This document shows positions 21,603 to 32,291 of a stretch of DNA of 64,000 bases, piece by piece. The DNA is from Bidens hawaiensis (Eukaryota > Streptophyta > Magnoliopsida > Asterales > Asteraceae). The stretch spans positions 124,001 to 188,000 of the forward strand of contig JAIQDT010014372.1 of the NCBI GenBank assembly GCA_021521415.1, given 5' to 3'. Every line of letters begins with the position of its first letter. Positions within the stretch are counted from its first letter, which is position 1. Made by a program: the position numbers and the translations under genes. Below the pieces are notes generated by a model, which saw only the letters and a program-made list of their open reading frames with translations, was not told the DNA's origin and searched no databases.

Positions 21603-23535
21603 GAACATTGCTTGTCCTCAAGAAAGCTAGTTATAAATGTTCTCTAAAAATAGCAAGTCAGAACCATAGCTTAAACATCCCCAACAGAGTTTTAAGAAAA
21701 TGGGAATAAAATAACCAACCTTAAATCTTTGGAATATATGTAGTGATATATAAAAAGACGATTTGTTTTTATGTGCTTCTGTTTATGCAAAATGTTACGT
21801 TCTCACAATGTTCACTCATACTCGGTTTTGTATCTGATCATACCTATAATGTATGTATGTGAGCACTCTTAGCCAAAATGTGACATGTGATAAATAAGCT
21901 TGTAACAATTTCAAATCTCCATCTTTGTGAAGGTTGCATAGATCAGAAGGCAGTATGGGTTTGGTGGTTCAAGGGTTTAGGTTAAATGAGGATGAGGATG
22001 GTAAATACAACTTCTGTTGATTGTCGGGAGTCTTAATATGTCTTCAATCGTTAGCTTCTCTTCTCCCGATATATATATATATGCAAAAAAAATTTCCACT
22101 AAAACAAACCTAGTGACTCTTTTAAGGTTAGATCGTTAAGACCAGTTTTGTCGAGGATGTGAATCAGTTCTTCCTCAATCCTTCTTTGAACATAACTCCC
22201 AACTCTAATGTATCGTTCGGCTTTGAGCCAAATAGCCCCCACCCTCATTAGTTCGGTATTTTCATGTTAAGACTGAGTTTGACTTTTTCTACATCTTCTT
22301 TCGTGGGACCAGTTTCCGCATCCTAAGCATCTTTCGTATCTTTTTGCTCTTATTTTCATTGCGCTTTTGGAAACTCCACAAAATGGTGGCCTTTGTTCGT
22401 CTTGGCGCCAGTTTTTTCTCACCTCATTGCTAAAGAGAAAGATTCTCTCCCTTAGTTCTGGAGGAAAACTAGGTTTTGCGAAATGTATGTAGCAAAGTTA
22501 ATTGAAATCGAAAGAATTCATTTCAGTTCTTTAGGGTCTGTCGGTAAAAGACCAGTATTGTATTTTATCTGTGAGAGGGGTAAAGTGGTAAGATTTTTGG
22601 ATAAGGTTTTTGAGTATTGTAATTTGGAGAATGGTTTGAGGGAATGGTGACAATATTACCTTCTTCTTTATACAACGCTTTGTGCGGTCTTAAATGAATA
22701 TTTGCGACAAGTTCTAAATCACACGAAACATATGACTCACTCAAAACTTCTGAAAAAATATTTATATGGCATGAGGTTTATCTTACAGTAACGGAGGTAT
22801 TGGGTATAAACGTCATATTTTGCATAAATTTATTCTCAATATTGCAAAACTTCTTTTTACTTTTTCACTTTTTTGGTTGTAGTAGATTTTTAGTTGGTTA
22901 TTTTCAAAAATTTTCTTAGATTTTCTTTTGGTTTTGTTATAAAAATAGTCTTTGTTTGCTACAAAAATTTTGTTATTAGAGAATTTTATAATTAATTGAG
23001 CAAGCAATTGGTCAAGTAATTCCCCTCCCTACACTTGAATCTCACATTGTCCTCAATGTGAAAAGATTCATAAAAAGATTCATGATAAGATTCAAATAAA
23101 GTATAGTGGGTAGAATGGAAAAGAACTTCCCTACAGGCTAACGAAATTTCGACAGAGCGTCCTCTGTTTTTCGTTCGTTTTCCTGTAGTGTACCTGAATA
23201 ATAGAGACTGCACACAACCAACAAATAACCAAAGCATAGTACTACTGAAAATTGGGTATGAAATCATCCATACCCTGCCCACACGGGCTAAATAAGTTCC
23301 AAGTCAAACGTCTTGGCACCCACGGCCATAATAAGTATCAAACAACCCAACAACAACCAAATAGAAATTGTTTCAAACAAACATAATAATAATGTCAGAT
23401 AAGTACCACCGCCCATGCCCATGCCCATATCAGACATACCATTGTCGCTGCTCGTCAGTTACCCGGGTGATCCGGGTCAAAGGGTCCCCGCTGCTTGTCC
23501 ATGTGCTCACTCAACTGATTAATCTCTTGCCTCGT
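21603..23535 (-). other. Non-coding 3' tract of the Athila-type element
   Basis: About 1.9 kb without a supported gene. It contains an AT run at 22070-22082 and the second polypurine-like stretch at 23022-23036. Short open stretches on both strands show no recognisable domain. Confidence 0.6.
23022..23036 (-). other. Second polypurine-like tract
   Basis: On the minus strand AAGTGTAGGGAGGGG, embedded in a context (cacttgaat...ttgtcctcaa on the plus strand) that resembles that of the terminal tract at 21588 (cacttgaac...ttgtcctcaa). It lies between the third ORF and the LTR and may be an additional plus-strand priming site. Confidence 0.45.
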
Positions 23536-24718
23536 TTACGCGTACTCTGCGGCACGCTGTGCGTCATATGCAGCAATCTGCCCTGATAATTTGTCAAAAG
23601 AAGCGGTGGTGTGAGACTGGAACCGGTCAATGAGCCTGTATTGCCCTTCGAAAGAGTACTGGCTATGGTATGACGAGCTGGGGCCGGCTCCTGATGATGA
23701 TGGGCCGCACTGCTGTGAGTAAGTGCTGCGGCGGGTCTGACGTGGCGGTGATCCTCTCCTCCTCTCTGGTATGTCCTGAATGGTCATCTCAGCGGGGTCC
23801 TCAGGATCCCAAACCTGGTTGAGGGCATCCTGAAAAATCCACTGGGCTAGGTTTCTGCCTACTTTTTGGACCATCTGCATACTGATACAGAAGTTGAGAT
23901 CAAGTGCGATTGGTTCGGGCTTCGTGTTCCTTCTCTGTCTGCACTATAAGGTTTGTAAAGCTTATAAATCCATGCACCACCAAAGATTGGGGTATTTGGG
24001 CTCCTTTCATTTGCATTAGTTTTAAACATTTGACAGAATAGGTACGTTGTATTGCAGGGTACATCATTCTTGATGCAATAAAGGGCCCATAAATCCCAAA
24101 ACCCCACGACCCCCTCGCTCTAGCCACGCTGAGTGACTGTGTGGCTCAACAAGCGGTGAATGTATCTCATCAATAGGTCACGTAAGGCGGTGCTCTTTGG
24201 ATGATATATTTCATCTCCCAAACTTAATTGTTCCCATGCTTGTATCCTGGTTATTCCCGACTCGCTTGATTCATCAGCATCTTCATCTGCAAAAGTTGGC
24301 ATAGACTCGTAGCATATGGGTGTATCGGTTTCATCACTCGTATAAATGCACAAATCAATCCTGAGCTGTGTGACTAAGGTTTTGTACCATACTCCTCCAC
24401 ATCTAAACTCAACAGCCTCTTTGTCCCACATATACAAGTCTTTTATTTTTATAGAGATTGAAACCAAGAATTCTTTAGTTAGTTCAGTCACTGCATTGCC
24501 TTTCTGATTGAGAACACGTGTCCACAGTCCCTTGACAATCCCTTTGGACCTTCTCCATTGTTTTACTTGCTTCAGAGTTTCTTTGCAAGCATAAAAGTTT
24601 GGCTCTGGAATTCGGTTGTTTATGTAGCCCATTCTTTGTCGGGCGCGCTAATCTTGTTCTGTGTTCTTGTAAAAAACTAAGAAAGTATGGTCATTGTCCC
24701 CGTATTCAGCCATCTGCA
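23536..24718 (-). pseudogene. Third ORF of the Athila-type element (env position), broken
   Basis: ATG at 24718-24716 (MQMAEYGDNDHTFLVFYKN) opens a frame with an early TAG before MGYINNRIPEPNFYACKETL. It reads to about 24120, then shifts to MGFWDLWALYCIKNDVPCNTTYLF and ...PNTPIFGGAWIYKLYK (24107-23930), and shifts again to a Ser/Pro/Gln-rich tail (23880-23536, with SSSGAGPSSSYHSQYSF and a short heptad stretch). The reconstructed order resembles the unknown-function ORF of Athila-group elements and related plant transposon-type proteins. No signal peptide or membrane segment is evident, so I do not call it an envelope. It lies downstream of the promoter-like cassette at 25311-25383. Confidence 0.6.
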
Positions 24719-24780
24719 TTTTTAGAACAAGATTATTCAATAATTCTTAAAATTTACTGAAAATGTGGAACATAAGCTTC

Positions 24781-24816
24781 AGCACGGCCTCGTGCCTCAA
24801 GAGGCACGTCCCCATG
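24781..24816 (-). promoter_or_regulatory. Palindrome pair in the leader of the third ORF
   Basis: agcacggcctcgtgc at 24781-24795 and ggcacgtccccatgc at 24803-24817 form one 22-bp-spaced pair about 65 bases before the third ORF. No TATA box follows it, so its role may differ from the other pairs. Confidence 0.55.
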
Positions 24817-25310
24817 CTACTCTGGTTTTGGCAGTTTTGACCATTTTGACTGATTTTGACTTTTGGTTGACTTTTGCAAAAACACGCCCATGGTTTTGAT
24901 CCTAATTCTGAAAATGTCAAGATTAGAACTTGCGATTCAACCCGGTTCTTGAGAAATATCATCCGAGTTTGATTTTTATGGTATGGATCATCCAAGACCC
25001 GAACCTGAATGATTTTCCTCAACAAACTCTTTCAAACCTAAGTTTAAATCTATTGATTAATTCAAAGCCCTAGACTTAAAGAATTAACCATTCCAATTTT
25101 CGGGTTTTGACCCGATTCATCAATATTTTCGGATTCGGGGTCCGATTTAGACCTAGAATGGCGAATTAGACTTATATAATTATCTAATTGATATACCTTT
25201 TGTTGGAAATCGAAGATTTGAAGCAAGGATTGGGATTCTTGGGGTTGGTTCGCCGGTTTTCGGATATAGGCGGAGTGTATTTTAGGGCTAAGTTATGAGG
25301 GAGTTGTTAG

Positions 25311-25383
25311 TTTTATACAAAATCTCGTAACTGTTCTGTAGCTCGGGGCACGGTCCCATGCCTTATGAGGCACGACCCCGTGC
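25311..25383 (-). promoter_or_regulatory. Promoter-like cassette upstream of the third ORF
   Basis: ggcacggtcccatgc (25347-25361) and ggcacgaccccgtgc (25369-25383) form a 22-bp-spaced pair. On the minus strand GTATAAAA (25318-25311) follows 28 bp downstream. The layout copies that of the LTR promoter. The third ORF starts about 600 bases further on. Confidence 0.5.
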
Positions 25384-25603
25384 TGCATGTAATAGCCAGG
25401 TTCCTTTTTATTTAATTATTTATTTAACGAGTTGGTATGTTTTTAACTGATTTTCTTTGAAGATTAAGGTTAAAAACACAAAGTCCTAAGAAATTTCATT
25501 AAATTCTGAACATTACAACAAAAGGTAAACAACATGAACCGAGAAACATGAAACTAGCTTAGATGAGAACACTTCCTAACAAGACAAGACAAGGCTTATT
25601 CTA

Positions 25604-25945
25604 CTAACAACTGCCATTCCCGAACAGATCTTGAATGTGTGGTGGGGATCTTTTGGCTTCCAAGAGCTCGGAAAGCTTTTTGTCGAGCTTTCTGATTTCT
25701 CGATTAAGGAAATTGAGCTTGTAGTCCACATATTTGTTGTGGTTATCAACAACGTGGAAATTCTCGAACTTTAGCAGTTCAACCTTGTTTGTCAACTCGA
25801 TCAAGAGAGCTTATGTTTGGATGTTACTTACGACTTGTTCTTTTATTATGCTTTGAAGTCTTATGATTTCTTCCTCAATGTATGATGAAGAATCACCATT
25901 TTTGAATTCCCTCACTGGTTTCCACTCCATTCTTTTGTTTTCCAT
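25604..25945 (-). pseudogene. Short coiled-coil ORF with one stop
   Basis: ATG at 25945-25943 (MENKRMEWKPVREFKNGDSS) opens a frame of about 113 codons interrupted by one TAA near 25812-25814 and ending after FGNGSC at 25604. It is rich in Glu, Lys, Leu and Ile in heptads (EEEIIRLQSIIKE, LNREIRKLDKKLSELLEAK), so a coiled coil is likely. I know no family. It starts about 50 bases after a TATA-like box with a palindrome pair upstream. A similar reading lies at 28137-28340. Confidence 0.45.
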
Positions 25946-25993
25946 TTCAGTAATTTTTAGTTTGGTGTGAATGGAATAGTGAGGATGGCATGC

Positions 25994-26165
25994 AATATAT
26001 AGAGACTGGAACGTCGAGCACGGCCCCGTGCTTGGTGAAGCACGGCCCATGTTTTTGAGAGAATAAATGTTTCTGATTCAGAGAATTGTACGAAGTCAGC
26101 GCGTATCATGCTGAAGATTCTAGGGTGACCATGGCCCCGTGTAAGATGAAGCACAACTCGTGCTT
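25994..26165 (-). promoter_or_regulatory. Promoter-like cassette upstream of coiled-coil ORF 2
   Basis: On the minus strand CTATATATT (26002-25994) is preceded 15 bp upstream by the pair with cores at about 26018 and 26040, and about 110 bp further by a second pair (about 26129 and 26151). Pair spacing is 22 bp in both. The coiled-coil ORF begins at 25945. Confidence 0.5.
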
Positions 26166-26413
26166 TTTGTCACTAGGATATTTTCTTTGATTTATCAGCA
26201 AAAGACGAGAACAGGGATTTTCAGAATATTGTTTAAGATGTTAATTGAACATTTTGAATGTCCTAAAATTACTTTTCATTAATAAGAATGTCCTAATATA
26301 ACAAACCACGAAATAAAAGTAAAGAAATAAAATGAAGAAATTTTCATCCCACATTGGTGGAGGAAAGAAAATGAGAGACTTCCACCATGGTATAAATAGG
26401 AGTGTAAGTTCTT

Positions 26414-26604
26414 GTCCCACATCGCTAGATTATAAAACTAGTAAGCTCTTTATAAGAAAGAAAACTCATATGCTAATATTCTTATAAGACAAATCACCCA
26501 GTAGTCCTACCGGAGGGTGCGAAGCAGCTGAACAGGCACGGCATGGGCTCGGGCGAAGTGCGATTGGCACAATGTGGCGCTTTGATGGCGCACTTAAGAT
26601 TTTT
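26414..26604 (+). ncRNA. Candidate snRNA-type Pol III unit inside the solo LTR
   Basis: gtcccacatcg (26414-26424) is an exact match to the plant snRNA upstream sequence element RTCCCACATCG. tttataag follows after 24 bases (from 26449), the spacing known for Pol III snRNA genes rather than Pol II ones. A GC-rich body (about 26480-26595) then ends at a TTTTT run (26600-26604). I recognise no known RNA in it. The match may also be an LTR motif that only resembles the element. Confidence 0.3.
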
Positions 26605-26616
26605 AATAATCCTCCC

Positions 26617-26882
26617 ATCGCGATACGCGATAGGTTTAGATTAGCCTCATCGCGTTACGCGATGACGTGTAAGTTATCTAGACGGCGTAGCGATACACGA
26701 TGACCAATTAAAGTAGCACATCGCGTATCGCGACGTGGAGATTAAGCAGACGAGGCATGTAGCATGCCACGTGGCATGCCTAGGGCTGACTAGGCTAAGC
26801 TACAAGATTGTTCGCGATACGCGACGCCCTTTGTTTATGGCCATCGCGTATCGTGACGGGCACCAGAAATTTCTATAAATAG
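26617..26882 (+). promoter_or_regulatory. Palindrome array and TATA box of the solo LTR
   Basis: Six copies of a 15-bp palindrome (atcgcgatacgcgat and variants) start at 26617, 26649, 26687, 26720, 26811 and 26843. They form three pairs with 32-33 bp spacing. Between pairs two and three lies a perfect 18-bp palindrome gcatgccacgtggcatgc (26762-26779) with a G-box CACGTG at its centre. The array ends at about 26857, 16 bp before the TATA box ctataaatag (26873-26882). Confidence 0.7.
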
Positions 26883-26936
26883 GTTGGAAACGGGATACTT
26901 TCTCTTCGTACAAAAACTTTATTTCTCTCTGAAGTA

Positions 26937-26971
<35 letters not shown>

Positions 26972-28136
26972 AAGATAGTATAATACCCGAGTTATCGTAG
27001 CAATATCCTATCCGATCGAAAGAAACTTATATATGCGAATCCAAAAGCTCTGCCTATTAAGGTAAGACATTGTGCCATCGTGTAAAGTTTTTAATCTCAT
27101 GATTATCGTTTTGAGTATTGGTTTTATACGAATCTAGATATACTACATTGTGTTTAACCTAGGTGCTTAATACCAGGAAGCGTTCTTCAATTGTAAACTT
27201 GCAAGGTGAGACATTCGAGCTTTTGTACCACTCACATTTACGTGAGACAACTTTTTTTCCGACACTGTCATGATGATTTCAAAACCTATAAAACTTATGG
27301 CAGATGGTCTAAATGTTTTCAAATATATTTTTAAAGTACATTACATTGATTAAGTCTCTGTAGACTTACTGGATGGTTACTATCGGTATTGTAGGGTTTT
27401 GTATACAAGGCTTGCCTACTAGGCTATTACACGTTACTTATTGGACAAGTGTTAGCCAATAAGTAATATGACCACAGTCATAGATACGGTCGAGTGACAA
27501 GTACCTTTCGGTAATTTGTAAGCAGACGGATGTAAAAACATCTTAATGTTGTAAATGTAAAATGTGTCATTTACGAATGAATGTACTCACCAATATTTCT
27601 TGCTTATTAAATATTTTAAACAAGTTTCAGGTGAGTTGTTAGAGACAAAGGAATGATGTCTGCAGGCTTCCAGCTTAAATAAGTGGCTTGTCACCAGAAT
27701 AAAGAAACGTGTTTTGTAAATTAGGGTTTATCCCTATAAAAATTATGTTTGTATCAAAATGGATTAAATTCTCAGTTTATTATAATAACAATCATGGTGT
27801 TTTTATAACTCTAATCATTTTTCCTAACTACGGTTCTGATGAAATATTCCGCTGCAAAATAATTTAATAAACACTGATACCATCAATCAATGCTCACGCC
27901 CAGGGTATAGGGGTTGGGGGCTGGGACACCTAAACACATATTTGGGATAAGCCCGGTTTTCCTAGAACATGAAATTAAATCGGGTTAAGCCCAAAAGTCC
28001 TAAACTTTGTGCCTATTGCACTTGATTGCACATGAAAAGATGAAGATGGATGTCTCTAAATTCCACCGAACGGATCGCCTCCATCGAACGGCCCGGGTGG
28101 AGGAAAGTAAGTGAAACGAAGGACTTGAAACTGAAG

Positions 28137-28340
28137 TTATTCATTGATGTCCCGTAGTTCCATTTTCATGCTTTCCACCGACTCGGTGCGCATTTCTACA
28201 ATGAGATTCATTTCGGTGAGTTCCTTAATGAGCTCTTGAAGTTTGATGAGTAGCTCGGTTTTGGAAATGTGTCGGGTTTCGTTTCTCGGTTGGCGAGGAA
28301 CAGGGATTCCATTTCTTATCTCAGTTGGCCTTTTGATTTT
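28137..28340 (-). pseudogene. Short coiled-coil reading frame without Met
   Basis: An open minus-strand frame of 68 codons between two stops, with the heptad-rich stretch KTELLIKLQELIKELTEMN and a C-terminus VESMKMELRDINE. Resembles the frame at 25604-25945 (EEEIIRLQSIIKE), so the two may be diverged copies. There is no in-frame Met at the start; an ATG lies in the -1 frame nearby, which suggests a lost start or a frameshift. A TATA-like box and palindrome pairs lie upstream. Confidence 0.35.
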
Positions 28341-28396
28341 TTAGGGGTGAGAGTTTATGTGTGGTTTGGTGTTAGAAATGCATTGGCAAGATGTGA

Positions 28397-28566
28397 AATT
28401 TATAGCCAAACAGTTGCCAGACACGGCCCCATGCTTCTAAGAACACGGCCCGTGCTTTTGGTCTGACAATTCTGTTACAAACCAGACTGACTGAGATTTT
28501 TGCAGCAAAAATTCCGGCCCGCATTTTTTGGCACAGAACCGTGCCTACTGTGGTACGCCCCCGTTT
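28397..28566 (-). promoter_or_regulatory. Promoter-like cassette upstream of coiled-coil ORF 1
   Basis: On the minus strand CTATAAATT (28405-28397) is preceded 15 bp upstream by a pair with cores at about 28421 and 28443, and about 110 bp further by a decayed pair (about 28531 and 28553). Spacing is 22 bp in each pair. The arrangement is the same as at 25994-26165. Confidence 0.5.
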
Positions 28567-28664
28567 TGAGACAATTTTTTTTTTGTTTTTTTTGTAAAAC
28601 AAAAGAACATATATACAAGGCCTGGTTTAATGAGGGTCTTGGCCAGACCCTACTTCCAGTATGT

Positions 28665-29950
28665 TCATTGGTTTTGGTGGAGGATTATGACCTTCGAGAC
28701 CTCTTTGAATGGTCCATCGATGTATGGTTTCAATTGATGTCCATTAACTTTGAACTTGTGGCCGTTAGAATTTGAAATCTCGAGTGTCCCATAGTCAAAA
28801 ATCGATTCAACTATGTATGGGTCTGTCCAATGGGATTTCAACTTTCCTGAAAAAAGTCGTAAACGTGTGTTATATAACAGTACACGATCGCCAACTTGAA
28901 ATTTTTTGTTTCCTTTCAAGTGGGCGTCGTGCAAACGTTTAGTATTTTCTTTGTAAGACCAGGATTTTTCATAGGCCAATTTACTTAGTTCTTCGAGCTC
29001 GTGAATTTGATCTTCCCGGTTTTTACCGGCGGGCATTGGATTGAAATTTACTGCTCTAAGAGCCTAGTAAGCTTTGTGTTTTAGTTCTACTGGCAGATGA
29101 CATGGTTTCCTATAAACAAGTTTGAATGGTGTTGTTCCTATGGGAATTTTATAGGCAGTCATAAAGGCCACAAAGCGTCATCTAACTTTGCTGCCCAATT
29201 TTTGCGATTCATTCCTATAGTTCTTTCGAGGATCCTTTAAATTCTCCGATTCAAGACTTCTACTTGCCCACTGGTCTGAGGGTGATATGGTGTTGCCAAT
29301 CGGTGGTGAACTCCATATCGTGCTAAGACTTTTTCCATTAAGGTATTGCAGAAGTGAGTACCTCTGTCGCTGATTAAAGCTTTTGAAGTGCCGAATCGCG
29401 AGAATACCTTTTTCAGAAATCGTACTACAACCCGAGCATTGTTAGTGAGAAGAGCTTGTGCTTCTACCCATTTAAACACGTAGTATACTACTACAAGGAT
29501 ATACTTATTTCCAAATGAGTTAGGAAATGGGCCCATGAAATCTATTCCCCATACATCAAAGACCTCACAAATTTGAATGCCTTTTTGGGCCATCTTATTT
29601 TTGGCAGAGATGTTTCCGGCTCTTTGACAAGCATTACATGCTTGGATCAAAGTATGTGTGTCTTTATATATGGTGAGCTAGAAAAATCCTGCATCAAAAC
29701 TTTCCTGACCTTGGTGGCGGTACTGTGGTGTCCATCGGTTGGTCCTTTATGGCAGTGTTTGAGAATATCTAAGGCTTCCTTTCCAGATGCACCCCTACGA
29801 ACGACCTGATCAGCACCTATCCTAAACAAGTAAGGGTCTTCCCAGAAGTAGAACTTAAGGCCGGAGAAGAATTTCTTCCGTTGTTGATGAGTTAGCCATT
29901 TTCCTAGATTCCACAAGCTAGATAGTTTGTGAAATCGGCAAACCAAGGAA
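28665..29950 (-). pseudogene. Athila-type integrase, frameshifted
   Basis: Three frames in order: an N-terminal part (29946-29650) with YLFRIGADQVVRRG and a HHCC-like region, the core (29650-29237) with [20 protein letters not shown] (first Asp), SDRGTHF (second Asp) and [11 protein letters not shown] (Glu), so the catalytic triad is present, and a C-terminal part (29036-28665) with FQVGDRVLLYNTRLRLFSGKLKSHW. Frameshifts separate the parts, and VVVYYVFKW shows decay in the core. Confidence 0.85.
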
Positions 29951-29965
29951 TTTCATCCTCCTCTT

Positions 29966-30594
29966 TCATGAATACTTGGATATGCGTGAGAACTTCATGC
30001 GGAAAATTATCATCGATAATTTTCTTGAAGTTCTTCTGAAGCTGGGCATTCGAAGCGTGAAACATGGCATGCAGCTATATTTTTGCTCCTTTCTTGTCCT
30101 AAACTTATATGTAGAATTCTTGGAGTAGTAGGATCCATCTGATAAGTCTGGGTTTTGCATCTTGCTTGTTAAAGAGGTATCGATGGCAGAATGGTCGGTG
30201 TAAACTATGGTTTTGGAAATAACTAGGTAGGATCTAAACTTTTCAAAGGCAAACAATACTGCTAATAACTCGTTTTCTGTTGTGGTGTACTTTTCTTGTG
30301 CATCATTAAGAGTTTTACTAGAATAGTAAATTGGGTGAAAATGCTTTTCTTTGCATTGTCTGAGTACGGCTCCAACTGCAAAGTCACTTGCATCGCACAT
30401 GATTTCGAATGGAAGGGTCCAATCGGGTGTAGTCATGATTGGTGTGTTGACAAGTTTGTCTTTCAATATGTTGAATGATTTAACACATTCTTCAGAAAAG
30501 ACAAATGGTGCATCTTTCTCTAGAAGTTGGTCATAGGTCTAGCAATTTTGGAAAAGTCTTTTATGAAGAGGCGATAGAATCCTGCATGGCCTAG
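29966..30594 (-). pseudogene. Athila-type RNase H and end of RT
   Basis: From the insertion point the minus strand reads the RT thumb (GHAGFYRLFIKDFSKIARPM), then RNase H: LPFEIMCDASDFAVGAVL (Asp), TTTENELLAVLFAFEKFR (Glu) and VYTDHSAI (Asp). A frameshift follows near 30100. The frame is cut at 30595-30599 by the TSD aaaac of the 4.1-kb solo LTR and resumes at 46732. Confidence 0.85.
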
Positions 30595-32291
30595 AAAACT
30601 GTAACAACCCCAAAAATAGGGCTAGATTTTTTTTTATTTAAAAAAAAGGAAACTTATCGTTGCATACCGAGAGAGATGTCGGTGGAAAAGTCGAAGCGAA
30701 CGGTATGTCAATGGGCTTCGCCAGAACCGTGGAGATAAATTAAGGGATCGGCACAATGAATAGATAGAACCCGATAGAGGTAGGGATAAAGAACAATAAT
30801 ACCGCGTTTTATAACATGGGCTTGGCTCAAATTAATCGAATAAAACTGTAGGTCTCAAAATGACCAGACGAACGGTTTTGCTCTTGATACAAAGTGTCGA
30901 CGCGGGTACGATAAAACCGAGACTTTGTTAAAACAAACGAACCCGAACCCGACAACATCAAAATTATACAGACAATTCAATAATTATTGAATTTTACCAT
31001 GTATCCAAAATATATAATACAAACAACAAATGATATTTTATGTTACCATCCAGTTACCGACCAAACGAAACGAGAACCGACTAGCAAAATTTGTGACATG
31101 TCGTATATTAGCCACAATATATAAACCCATGGTTTATTCACAAAACCCTTCAAAAGATCACATAACATAATAAGATATGAACATTACATAACTTGCATTA
31201 TATGAAAATTGTCTTACAATATAACAATTAATACCTAATAAATAACATTAAAACTCCTACTTCCATTTTTTTTTAATAAACACGGTAGCCTCTTTCTCCT
31301 TTCTGTCATATTTGACTTATAAGATTTTGTAGAAATTTATTAAAAGAAAAACAAAACAACTAAATGAAATAAAGATATTATAAGATCTCCAAATCTGATA
31401 TCATTCCATGCTCCCCTATCAAAACATTCGACCAACTCTGCCTCCATTCATGAATCACCAAACCTGCAGTTCTAATCAATTTTCATGCATCACTCTTCAT
31501 CCAATCCCCTGCTGCTGCTGCAACTGGACTTCTCTTTAATAATTCACTTTAATGTCAATCACAACTCACTCACAATCATCTGCCAAATTGTTCTCTGTTT
31601 TATCTCTTGAAGAATCCAAATATGCAGTTCAAGAACAAGAAGCCTGGTAATTGGTTATCATTCAACCCAATCTATTTCCATTCCATTGTAATTCTTCTAT
31701 TGATTCTAATGATGTTATAACGAAAATACCAGCCCGAACCTTTTGTCCTTCTGTTCCCAGATTGATCACAGTTGCAGCAAGCCCAAAACCGTGAACCCTG
31801 TTCAATCGATCAAGGTATCTGTGACTATGTATTAATCTTTCTTTTTGTGTAAATCTAAGTGTTTTAAAACCCTTGTATTGTCCTAAAAATGAGCCGCCCT
31901 ATACAAGAAAAATAATGTCCATGTACAGGCCATTAAATCGTTTCCAGAAACAGAACTCGTTACTAGTTATAAACTGATTTTACAATCATAAAACCCCAAA
32001 CGAGGAACTCAGTTTTTAAAATCAAACAAACGAGATACAAAGTAGAACCATTTTTATCTTATAAAGTCACAGAAGTACATTAAGAGGTTGACCCGTTTGT
32101 AAAACCCATAATATACCAGAACTGGTGGTATCTGTAACTAACCCGGAACCACCAAAACCTCCATTTTCATGTGTGAAACGATTTAAAAACGAATCCAAAG
32201 CCGTGAACTAAACCACCCAATTTTGTCAAGATTTTCCAGAACTTGCGGAAAATATTACCGGGTTAATGCTCTAAAATTATACCTTGTGCAG

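Larger units (their letters stand above)
26297..27928 (+). mobile_element. Solo LTR, 1,632 bp, TSD cctaa
   Basis: Flanked by cctaa at 26292-26296 and 27929-27933. It ends gggctgggaca. Its first bases are tataac where TG would be expected, so the terminal dinucleotide seems mutated. No coding sequence. It holds a palindrome array and TATA box (26617-26882), an AT microsatellite (26940-26969) and a polyadenylation-type 3' half. Its insertion lies in the 3' region of the Athila-type element. Confidence 0.7.

Noticed and set aside
22813..23282. Short minus-strand frames in the Athila-type 3' tract
   Set aside because: AT-driven and low in complexity; no similarity to the other accessory frames.
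23536..24718. Envelope glycoprotein gene in the Athila-type element
   Set aside because: The position fits, but no signal peptide, transmembrane segment or Cys pattern could be seen; left as ORF of unknown function.
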